From the NCBI GenBank assembly GCA_031550975.1, contig JAVBOC010000011.1, positions 66,542-130,541 on the forward strand: a DNA stretch of 64,000 nucleotides. The letters are read 5' to 3'. The position numbers and the translations under genes are program-made. Source of the stretch: UBA947 sp031550975 (GTDB lineage Bacteria > Cyanobacteriota > Vampirovibrionia > Gastranaerophilales > Gastranaerophilaceae). Positions 8,168 to 16,600 of this stretch are shown one piece after another. How positions within the stretch are numbered: the stretch's first letter is position 1; every line of letters starts with the position of its first letter. Below the pieces are notes generated by a model that worked only from the letters and a program-made list of their open reading frames with translations, made no database searches and was not told the DNA's origin.

Positions 8168-9097
8168 ATGAGGAAAGATTTTGCAAGAAAGGGTTTTACC
8201 CTTGCTGAAACTTTAACGGTTTTGGTAGTTATCGGAGTAGTAGCAGCATTGACTATCCCTGTTTTAATCAAAAGCTGGCAAGATTATCACTGGAAGGCCG
8301 CACACAAAGTTTATGAAACAAGATTTATAGATGCCGTGAGTCAAATGAATACAAGGCTCAAGCTAACAGGATATTCATCAACATTAGCTTTTGTAAATGA
8401 ATTAAGAAACTATATGAAAATAACGCAGGTTTGTGATACAAGACCCTCAGATTGTTTCGCTCCCACAATTGACAACAAAGGTTCACAAGTGCAAACCGAA
8501 GGATTTGATACAGTACAAAAATTCGGCAAAGCATGGGGTACAAAGATTGTAGGTTTTAAATTGGCTAACGGCTCAAGTGCTTTATTGGCCTATAATCCGG
8601 GTTGTGTAATAGCCCCTTCATTAACAGGCAGAGAAGTTGCAGAGTGCAGCGTATCAATGATTTATGATACTAACGGCACTTCCGGGCCAAATATTGTCTT
8701 TAATGATGCTCACAAAGATGTATATTATTTTAATATTTCTGAGGCAATGCCCACAGGTTGTGATGTTGCCGGGTATGACTTTGAGCAGGAAATTGGAGCC
8801 TGTATGTGGGGCTTTACTGGGGTAATGCCTTGGGCTCAAGCAAAAGCAAGATGTGAACAAGATGGTGCGCACTTACCAGCGGGGGACCCTAATGACTCAT
8901 CTTCAGAAACACACAAAGTTCAGGTGTGGTTTGAAAACAATTACGGATGGGCGATGCTTTGGACTGGATACGAGTTTGGAAACGGACAGGTTGCTACTTT
9001 ATCCACTACTTCGCGCTGCGGAGGCCAGTTTTGCACTAATCCGTCCAGTAAAAATAATTGGGGGCCTAACGCAGTATGTATTAAAGCTCCGCAATAG
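8168..9097 (+). CDS. Type IV prepilin-like protein with lectin-like C-terminus
   Basis: The short leader MRKDFARKG is followed by FTLAETLTVLVVIGVVAAL. This is a class III signal with cleavage expected between Gly9 and Phe10 and Glu at +5, so a prepilin peptidase should process it and the hydrophobic helix should pack into a pilus or pseudopilus. The body (to about residue 190) resembles that of the prepilin at 53859. The Cys/Trp-rich C-terminus (WAQAKARCEQDGAHLP and later W/C pairs) suggests a C-type-lectin-like fold. Upstream ATG 8126 gives 14 more residues, but it overlaps the -10 box; ATG 8168 has GGAG five bases before it. The ligand is unknown. Confidence 0.85.
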   Translation: MRKDFARKGFTLAETLTVLVVIGVVAALTIPVLIKSWQDYHWKAAHKVYETRFIDAVSQMNTRLKLTGYSSTLAFVNELRNYMKITQVCDTRPSDCFAPTIDNKGSQVQTEGFDTVQKFGKAWGTKIVGFKLANGSSALLAYNPGCVIAPSLTGREVAECSVSMIYDTNGTSGPNIVFNDAHKDVYYFNISEAMPTGCDVAGYDFEQEIGACMWGFTGVMPWAQAKARCEQDGAHLPAGDPNDSSSETHKVQVWFENNYGWAMLWTGYEFGNGQVATLSTTSRCGGQFCTNPSSKNNWGPNAVCIKAPQ

Positions 9098-9110
9098 ACT
9101 CTGATGTTTT

Positions 9111-9119
9111 TGATATAAT
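9111..9119 (+). promoter_or_regulatory. Promoter of GT9 gene, leaderless type
   Basis: TGATATAAT (extended -10) ends six bases before ATG 9126; the intervening bases are ATTTTT and there is no ribosome-binding site. Confidence 0.55.
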
Positions 9120-9125
9120 ATTTTT

Positions 9126-10115
9126 ATGAAAAACATTTTGGCGATTAATTTTGGCGGAATCGGGGACGAAATTCTATTTCTTCCCACTCTAATTTCGCTT
9201 AAAAAAGAATTCCCGGATTCGAAAATCACGCTGGCTCTTGAGCCACGCAGCAAGGGGATTAAAGACCTAACCGACGTTGTCGATGAGTTGTTTTTGATTG
9301 ATGTAAAAAGTGGAATGAGTAAATATTTTGAGCTTTTAAAACTTGTTGGTCTCGCGCGGAAAGGGAACTCCTGGGGAAAATTCGATATTGTAATTTCTTC
9401 AGGCGGAAATAAATTAATTTCAGCTCTGCTCATGCTTATGGGGATAAAAGAGCGTTACGGTTATGACACAGGTGTTTTGAGCCGTCTGCTGCTTACAAAA
9501 GCGGTTCCTCTAAACAAAAACCAATACGCCGCTGCGATGTATCACGACTTGATTTTGCCGTTAACGTCAATAAAAACCGACCTGCCAGAAGTTAGTGTTG
9601 GGGCAGTTGAAAAGCTCCCGAATTCTGTTTTAATCCACCCGGGGGTGAGCCGTTTGAGCGTTGAAAAAGGGATGACAAAAACGGTTTCAGCACAAGTCTG
9701 GAAAGAAATAATCGATTTGCTCGCTCAAAGTGGTAAAAAAGTTATGCTCGTCGGCGGTCCCGATGACGAGGAAATTATTAGAGCAATCGGAGAAGGAGAT
9801 TTTGAAAACCTTTATGGCACCACAAAAAATCTGCGCGAGTTGGCCGAATTGATTGCAAAATGTGAAAAATTTGTCTGTTCTGACTCTGCGCCATTGCATG
9901 TCGGGGTTGCGCTTGGGGTAAAAACCTACGCTATTTTCGGCCCGACTGATGATAAGAAACTAATCCCAGGGGTAAAAGAAAGGGTTGTTGCAATCAAGAC
10001 CGACTGTGATTGTTCTATTCACCCTTGTCTGTGGGAACATCGTCAGACAACTTGCGAGTCTCTTGACTGCTTAAAAATTATGCCTCAAGATGCGGTCGAT
10101 AAAATTTTGGAGTAA
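9126..10115 (+). CDS. GT9 family glycosyltransferase (heptosyltransferase-like)
   Basis: The 329 residues have the GT-B layout of LPS heptosyltransferases. The N-terminal segment INFGGIGDEILFLPTL corresponds to the acceptor-side domain, and the C-terminal segment CSDSAPLHVGVALGVKTYAIFGPTD is the donor-binding signature. The Cys-rich tail (DCDCSIHPC, CESLDCL) is common in this family. It probably adds a heptose or similar sugar to the LPS core on the inner face of the membrane. A second GT9 gene at 38180-39214 and a heptose-kinase-like gene support a heptose-containing core. The exact donor is inferred. Confidence 0.85.
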   Translation: MKNILAINFGGIGDEILFLPTLISLKKEFPDSKITLALEPRSKGIKDLTDVVDELFLIDVKSGMSKYFELLKLVGLARKGNSWGKFDIVISSGGNKLISALLMLMGIKERYGYDTGVLSRLLLTKAVPLNKNQYAAAMYHDLILPLTSIKTDLPEVSVGAVEKLPNSVLIHPGVSRLSVEKGMTKTVSAQVWKEIIDLLAQSGKKVMLVGGPDDEEIIRAIGEGDFENLYGTTKNLRELAELIAKCEKFVCSDSAPLHVGVALGVKTYAIFGPTDDKKLIPGVKERVVAIKTDCDCSIHPCLWEHRQTTCESLDCLKIMPQDAVDKILE

Positions 10116-10138
10116 ATGTCTGTTACTTATAAAAGTAT

Positions 10139-10267
10139 CGTCAAGTTGAGGCAAGCAGAGGGTGAAAGTGTGAGCGTATCTGTTCAGTGCGAGCGCAGCC
10201 GAAACATCTCAAAACCGCTGAATGACGAACAAATATCGAGATTCTTCGCCTTTGGCTCAGAATGACG
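10139..10267. repeat. Dispersed palindromic repeat (GTCATTCTGAG type)
   Basis: This intergenic element has inverted ends: CGTCAAGTTGAGGC on the left and GGCTCAGAATGACG on the right. Its inner GC-rich segment resembles the element at 17765-17893. It fills the gap between convergent genes. Confidence 0.7.
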
Positions 10268-10285
10268 GGGAATTTGGAGGTGTAA

Positions 10286-10987
10286 TCAAATTCCTAAACT
10301 AATCCCTGCACAAAGGTTTATGGCTTGTCCTGTGATTCCTCGGGCGTCTTCAGAAATCAAATATTTAACGAGTTTTGCCACTTCAATTGGCTCTACAAAA
10401 CGGCGCTGAGGCACAACTTCTTCAACGGTCACACCGCTTTCCTCAATAGATTTTTGCCCCATTTCGGTGTCAACCCAACCCGGGTTTATTGTGTTTACAG
10501 TAATATTATGTTCTGCCAACTCAAGAGCAAGTGCTTTTGTTAGCCCCGTCAAACCCGCTTTGGATGAAGAATAAAGGCTTGCGTAAGCCTCCCCCATCGC
10601 GCCGGAAATTGAGCCGATATTAATTATTCGCCCCCGGTTTTTCTCTTTCATGTGAGGAACTGCACTCGCAATAAGATACGCAGGCGACATTAAGTTCGTC
10701 GCATAAAGCCTTTGGATTTCGTCTTTTGAAGCGTCTTCAATCGCACCATAAATATACTCACCGGCATTGTTTACAAGAATATCAATTTTTTTATCTTTAA
10801 TAAAGCTCGCCAAAACGTCAACATTTTCAGCCAAATCACAAACGCAGTAACCCTTGCTGTTGCAGAGCTTTAAGGCATTTTCATCCCGCCCTGTAATATA
10901 AACCTCGCCGATTGAAGCAAGTTCGTCCGCGATTGCTTTACCAATCCCGCGAGAAGCACCCGTTACTAGGATATTAAGGGCAGTCAT
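10286..10987 (-). CDS. Short-chain dehydrogenase/reductase (FabG-like)
   Basis: This 233-residue classical SDR has the dinucleotide motif TGASRGIG (9-16), NNAG (73-76) and the catalytic pair Tyr139-x3-Lys143 (YSSSK) with a preceding Ser. It would oxidise or reduce a hydroxyl/keto group with NAD(P). The substrate is not identifiable; 3-oxoacyl-ACP reductase is one option. Its ATG overlaps the secG stop as TAATG, so the two are probably translationally coupled in the order NrtR-like, secG, SDR. Confidence 0.85.
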   Translation of the reverse strand: MTALNILVTGASRGIGKAIADELASIGEVYITGRDENALKLCNSKGYCVCDLAENVDVLASFIKDKKIDILVNNAGEYIYGAIEDASKDEIQRLYATNLMSPAYLIASAVPHMKEKNRGRIINIGSISGAMGEAYASLYSSSKAGLTGLTKALALELAEHNITVNTINPGWVDTEMGQKSIEESGVTVEEVVPQRRFVEPIEVAKLVKYLISEDARGITGQAINLCAGISLGI

Positions 10988-11208
10988 TATACTATGCCAT
11001 ATCCTAAGAGAAACGTGCAGATTAAAAATATTGCCGCAATGATTCCGGTTACTTTATTTAGCCCTTTTTCAGCGCTTTTTTGTGATGCAAAAATTTGTGA
11101 AGCGCCGCCCATACCGGCTAATCCGTCACCTTTTGGTGAATGTAATAAAATTAATATTATCAATAATACTGCTGCTAGTATTTGTATTGTCCAAATAAAT
11201 GTTGTCAT
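10987..11208 (-). CDS. secG: Protein-export membrane protein SecG
   Basis: SecG is the small third subunit of the SecYEG translocon. The 73 residues have two membrane helices (about 4-22 and 52-71) joined by a loop with the family sequence HSPKGDGLAGMGGAS. Length is typical. The ribosome-binding site AAGGAG precedes the ATG. The start overlaps the stop of the upstream Nudix gene as ATGA, and the stop overlaps the next start as TAATG. Confidence 0.93.
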   Translation of the reverse strand: MTTFIWTIQILAAVLLIILILLHSPKGDGLAGMGGASQIFASQKSAEKGLNKVTGIIAAIFLICTFLLGYGIV

Positions 11209-11891
11209 TTTTTCTCCTTGCGATTTGAAATAAAGTGTGCTCGTTTTGAATTCAACTGGATGCTCTCAAATTTGTATAGTCTGGCAGGGCGTTTTGAAGA
11301 TGATTTTGTATATTCATTAAGTTCCTTGAGTCCATTTGTAGAAAGAGCTTTCTTTCTGAAATTACGTTTGTCGAATTTCTTGCCCATAATTAATTCATAA
11401 GCTTTTTGCATCTCAGTGAGTGTGAATTTTTCATTTAATAACTGATATGCAACCGGGCATAATTCCAATCTTTCGCGGGTTCTCTTTAGTGAATAATCGA
11501 TAATCTCCTTGTGGTCAAATGCCATTGGAGGAAGGTCAGAAACCTTATGCCAGCTAAGATCAGGCGTTGTTACAATGTTTAAGTCTTCCGCTCTAACAAG
11601 TGCAAAATATGCGCAGGTTATGATACGCGAACTCGGGTGACGCAACGGATCGCCGAAAGTATAGAGCTGTTCAAGATAAATATTATCAACATTAGTTTGC
11701 TCTTTAAGAATACGCAAAGCCGCTTGATCAAGATTCTCAGAAAGTCTTACATAACCCCCGGGAATCGCCCATTTGTCTTTAAATGGTTCGGTATGACGTT
11801 TAACCAAAAGCACATGCAGCGCGTCTTTCTTCAATGTAAGAATAACAACGTCAACTGTAATCTCGTGTGTTTTTGTTTCGTTAAAAGCCAT
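11205..11891 (-). CDS. NrtR-like Nudix regulator
   Basis: The 228 residues hold an N-terminal Nudix fold (about 8-140) with the lead-in KWAIPGGYVRLSENLDQAA. A C-terminal segment (LTEMQKAYELIMGKKFDKRNFRKK) looks like the winged helix of NrtR-type regulators, which sense ADP-ribose and control NAD genes. The Nudix box is degraded: RILKEQTN replaces RExxEExG, so hydrolase activity is unlikely. The basic tail after 190 is unusual. It is the first gene of the operon with secG and the SDR gene. No NAD-biosynthesis gene is adjacent, so the regulon is unknown. Confidence 0.75.
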   Translation of the reverse strand: MAFNETKTHEITVDVVILTLKKDALHVLLVKRHTEPFKDKWAIPGGYVRLSENLDQAALRILKEQTNVDNIYLEQLYTFGDPLRHPSSRIITCAYFALVRAEDLNIVTTPDLSWHKVSDLPPMAFDHKEIIDYSLKRTRERLELCPVAYQLLNEKFTLTEMQKAYELIMGKKFDKRNFRKKALSTNGLKELNEYTKSSSKRPARLYKFESIQLNSKRAHFISNRKEKK

Positions 11892-12063
11892 TTATTTGCC
11901 TTCAGTTCTTGCCAATAAGTACTAATATAATATAAACATGTCTGAAGTATTTGTAAATTTTTGTTAAGCGGCATGAATGCAGAGATTCCAAAGGTTCAGA
12001 TGTCTGATTTTTCACTAAGCCTCAAAACATCCAACCTCCAAGCTTCTATATTTATGTTCGTAG

Positions 12064-12069
12064 TACAAT
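12064..12069 (+). promoter_or_regulatory. Promoter of flippase gene, leaderless type
   Basis: TACAAT ends six bases before ATG 12076, and no ribosome-binding site is visible. The -35 region is weak. Confidence 0.4.
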
Positions 12070-12075
12070 CATGAT

Positions 12076-13536
12076 ATGGAATATATTGAAAACTCGGAAA
12101 AAGAACAGCAGGAACTGAAGGCCATATTTAGCGATATGTTTAAATATGCCCCGTCAAAGATTTTTGGCATGATTGGAAACGCTCTTGTTGTACCTATTTA
12201 CACGAGCATTCTTTCTCCGCAGCAATATGGAATGTATGCACTCTCGACTGCGGTACTTTCGTTTTTGTGCATAATTTTTTCTGACTGGATCGGGCTTTCA
12301 GGGCTTAGATTCTTTAAGAAACACCACTTAGAAGAAAACCTGCCAAAATACTTAACCACACTTGTGTTTATGCTGGCGGGGAATCTTATATTAATGGGAA
12401 TATTAGTGGGAATTTTCAGGCATGCCCTGTGCGATTTCTTCAAAATCCCGCCGCTATACTTATTGGCAATTATTGTTTTAATAATTCCGGTAGCGATAAG
12501 AGCGCTGCTTTTCCAACTGCTAAGAGCACAGCTAAAAGCCACGGCGTTCACTGTTTCGACGATTATGAACCAGATTCTCACGATTGTTTTATCGGTTGTG
12601 TTTGTTAAAGTCTTTGGGCTTGGGGCAATCGCGCTGTTACTTGGTATGGGTGTTTCTATCACTTTGACAGACATACTTTTAATTTATCAAAGCAATTTCC
12701 TAAAATGGTTTAAATTTGAAAAAATTGAATGGAGCATGCTCCCGCCGATTCAAAAATACGGTATTCCGATTGCCGCAACCTCTTTGAGTGCTTGGATTAT
12801 TAACCAAAGCAACAAAGTCATTATGAACAGTCTGCATGGCTTTACTGACGTGGGAATTATCGGGGTTGCATACGGATTAACTTTCCCGATCTTGATGACC
12901 ATTTTTGCGATTATAACAGTTGCTGTTGTACCGCGTATAATAAATATGTATGAAGAAAAAATTGACGTAAGGCCGTTGATTTCTAGATTTACAGGGTATT
13001 ATGTCATGGCTTCTTTGCCTATCGTAGTGCTTATCGCGCTATATTCGCCGGAATATGTGAAGATGCTTTCTCCTAACCAGGATTTCTACACTGCGAGTAT
13101 AATTATTCCTTACTTTGCGTTCGGAGCTTTCTTCATGGCATTAACAGATTACACCACATTACAATATCACCTTGCAAACAAGACTTACATTGATTTTGTG
13201 ATTAAGCTTGTATCGGGTATTTGCGGAGTTGTGTTTAACGTAATTCTTATCCCGCAATATGGCTTAGCAGGTGCCGGTGTGGCGACATTGGGCGCAAACT
13301 TCCTGTATTTCCTTTTGAGTGTGATAATTACCCTTCCGGGACTTGGCTTAAACTATCCTGTAAGAGTACTCGCTCGCATGGTGATATCATTCCTTCCTTT
13401 TGCCGGATTACATTGGTTCTTTGTTAACAAAATCCACCTTCCTGCGCTTCTTGAAATGACTTTAATTATGGTCGTCTTCTATTTGTGCTACTGGGTTTTG
13501 AGCTGCACAATTCTGAAGCGTTCTGTTAAATTGTAA
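12076..13536 (+). CDS. Polysaccharide flippase (MATE/Wzx-like)
   Basis: The 486 residues contain about 12-14 membrane helices in the arrangement of the oligosaccharide-flippase (polysaccharide biosynthesis/RfbX) family. The N-terminal sequence YAPSKIFGMIGNALVVPIYT is the typical first helix. These proteins move lipid-linked oligosaccharides across the inner membrane. Together with the O-antigen-ligase-like gene at 24075 and the GT genes, it suggests a surface polysaccharide pathway spread over several loci. The substrate is unknown. Confidence 0.85.
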   Translation: MEYIENSEKEQQELKAIFSDMFKYAPSKIFGMIGNALVVPIYTSILSPQQYGMYALSTAVLSFLCIIFSDWIGLSGLRFFKKHHLEENLPKYLTTLVFMLAGNLILMGILVGIFRHALCDFFKIPPLYLLAIIVLIIPVAIRALLFQLLRAQLKATAFTVSTIMNQILTIVLSVVFVKVFGLGAIALLLGMGVSITLTDILLIYQSNFLKWFKFEKIEWSMLPPIQKYGIPIAATSLSAWIINQSNKVIMNSLHGFTDVGIIGVAYGLTFPILMTIFAIITVAVVPRIINMYEEKIDVRPLISRFTGYYVMASLPIVVLIALYSPEYVKMLSPNQDFYTASIIIPYFAFGAFFMALTDYTTLQYHLANKTYIDFVIKLVSGICGVVFNVILIPQYGLAGAGVATLGANFLYFLLSVIITLPGLGLNYPVRVLARMVISFLPFAGLHWFFVNKIHLPALLEMTLIMVVFYLCYWVLSCTILKRSVKL

Positions 13537-13579
13537 AGATTAGTTAACAAATGTTTATAATCTAGCAATTATTTACGTT

Positions 13580-13626
13580 CACAGTCGTTTATATATTTAT
13601 AAGAACATTTACATGAAATGACTGTG
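13580..13626 (+). promoter_or_regulatory. Hairpin in the adhesin 5' region
   Basis: CACAGTCGTTT (13580-13590) can pair with AAATGACTGTG (13616-13626), leaving a loop of about 25 AT-rich bases. The structure ends 17 bases before the AAAGGG ribosome-binding site of the adhesin, so it could protect the message or control its translation. No known riboswitch is recognised. Confidence 0.35.
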
Positions 13627-13658
13627 TGCAAATAAAAATTTTTGAAAGGGACACAAAT

Positions 13659-16600
13659 ATGAGTAACTACAGAGTTAAGAGAATTACGTTAGCGGCGCTA
13701 TTGTCGTTCAGCTTAGTAGCTCACCAAAGTTTCTGCCTGCAAGTTCTTGCAAGCGATATTACAGGCGTTACGCCAACAGGTGGTAATACCTTCAATATTG
13801 ACCCAACCCAAGTGTCGTCTGGTACAGGTATCAGACATTATACGAACTTTGATTTGAGCAATGGCGACACTGCGAACTTAAATTTTAACGGTATTGATAA
13901 ATTTGTTAACCTTGTTGACAACAAAGTCCAAATTAACGGGGTTTTAAATACTGTTAGAGGCGGTGGTTTCCACAATGGTAAAGCGGTATTTATATCTCCA
14001 AACGGTATGGTAGTTGGCGCAAGCGGCGTATTAAACGTTGGTTCATTGGCTGTTTACACCCCAGATAATACAACTTATAATGGATTTGTAGATGACTTTA
14101 ATGCAGAAGAATTACGTCATGTATACACATACTACGACGAATCAGGAAGAATTGCGAACGGTGACCCTGGCAATAAAGTAGTGGGTCCTAACGGCTTAGT
14201 TGAAATCAACGGTAAAGTTATAGCGCGCAATACAGTTTCTATTATGGCAGCTGATGTTAAGACAGGTGCGGGCAGCCAAATCTTGGCTGGTGTAAACGGA
14301 CCAAATGAATTATATAACGCGGCATTGTTCACCAACTTAGTAAACGCAAACAATATGAACCCAGCAAACGGTTTTGCTAACACTAACGGCGGAATCGCGA
14401 TTATTACTAAAAATGGCAATGGCGGTGTTAATATCGCTGGTGACGTGAAAAACTTCGGCGCAGGCGATGTTGAAATCTTGAATTATACAGGTACAACTGA
14501 CGGCGTAAAAATTGCAAGCACAGGTAAGATCGCTAACGCTAATGGCCAAGTGTATATTGAAAACAGAGCTGGTCAGTTAGATGTTGCAGGAAATGTGGTT
14601 AACAAAGGCACAATGACCTTAAAAAGTGATGGTTCAGGCTTCAACGCTACAGGCAACATCGCAAACGACGGCACTTTATTAATTACAAATACCGGTGCTA
14701 ACGGTTTGGTTATTGCTAGTGGAGCTACTGTTGCTAACTCTAACGGTAATGCTACTATCACAAACAACGCGGGTGCTCTTAACGCAGCAGGCACCATCAC
14801 CAACACAACAGGCAACCTTGTCGTAACAAACCATGGTGCAGGCGGTATGACAATTGGCGGCACTTCTTCTAATACAGGCGGAGCGTCAACTTATACAAAC
14901 AACGCTGGCGCAATGGCAATTAACGGCGCTGTGAACAATACTGTTGGTAAATTAACTGTTACTAACAACGGCACAGGACTTGTTTTAGCTGATGCTTCTA
15001 ACAACGCTGATATTGAGATTACAAACCATACAGGCGCAAACGGCCTTGTAATCAACGGTAACGTAAGAAATACAGCTGGCAAAACAACAATCACTAACAA
15101 AAAAGGTGACTTGATTGTTGGCGGTGCGTTGAACACTACCGGTTTAGAAATTACAAACACTGTAGAAGCTGCTAAAGCAGATATTACAGGCGCAATCACT
15201 AACGTTGGTAATGCAGTAATCACTAACAACGGTACCGGTTTAACAATCACTGCTCCTGCAACTATTGCTAACACCGGCAAACTTGATATTACAAACACCG
15301 GCGCTAACGGTTTAACTGTTCACGGTACAGTTGGCAACACCGGCAACACAGATATCGTAAACTCAGGCAAAGGTATCTTGATATCAGAAAATGGCAGAGT
15401 TAATACAACCGGCATTCTAAATATGACTAACACAGCTGCTGACGGCATCAAAATCCAAGGCCTTGTTAATGGCGGTACAGTAAATATTACAAACTCAAAC
15501 TCAGATGTTGTAATCGGTTCAGCTCTTGCTAATAACAATTATGTAACTTCAATAGGTGATACTAATATCAACATCACAAACGGCAGCCTTCTTAACGCGG
15601 GCGTTGATAAAACTCTTATCGTTACAGGTGGAAACTTAAACATCAATGCGACAAACGGTGCAATCGGTCAAGATTTAAACCCTGCATTGTACATCGGTCC
15701 TGATGCAAGAGATTACACAAAATCAATCAACGTAAAAGTTGACGGTAATGTGAACGCTAAAACAACAACCACAGGCGTTGACAGAGTAATCAATATTGCA
15801 AGCAAAAACGCTGACTTAAAAATTGATACAATTGACGCAGCAGGCAGAGTAATCTTAACAGCTTCAAACGGCAAAGATTACACCGGTTCTTCTTACTCAA
15901 TTGTAAACGGCAGAGCAGTTGTTGATAACACTAAAGCAAACATTCAAGGTAAAGGCATTAACCTGATTGCTAGCGGCAACATCGGTGAAGCAACTAATAA
16001 AGTAACTTTCAACCAAACAGGTGGAACTTACAACCCAACATTCAACAATATTAATGGCGACACTCCGGCTTATAGCACAAACAACAGTGCTTACACAATG
16101 GATGTGTTGGCAATCAAAGACGTTAACTTGAAAGCTCAAAGCGACGCTTATGATACAGCGGCAGGCACATTGATTTCTAGACAAGGCGACTTGAACGTAG
16201 AATTCGGCGGCAACGTATATATTAAAGAAGCTGCAGCGAAAAACATCAATTTGGTTACTCGCGGAGCTAATATGGCAATCGAATACTTGGGTTATGCTCC
16301 AGTTACATACGGTGCAGACGGCACTTTAGAAGAATACTATGGCCCAAGCAATGTTGTAGCTGATAAAATCACAGCGAAAGTACTTGATATCAACACACGT
16401 ACAAGAGTTGGTTTTGGGGATGACCCAACAAAAGCGAATTCAACTCTAACAGTTGTAAACGGTAACGTTCTTGGCGGTACTTACACCGATCCTCAAGTGC
16501 TTCTTGTAGCAGACAATGTATTTGTTGATAGAAACTACTATAAACTTGGTGGAAACGGCCGTGACGTTGTTCGTGACGATAGAACAAACGGATTCCTAAT

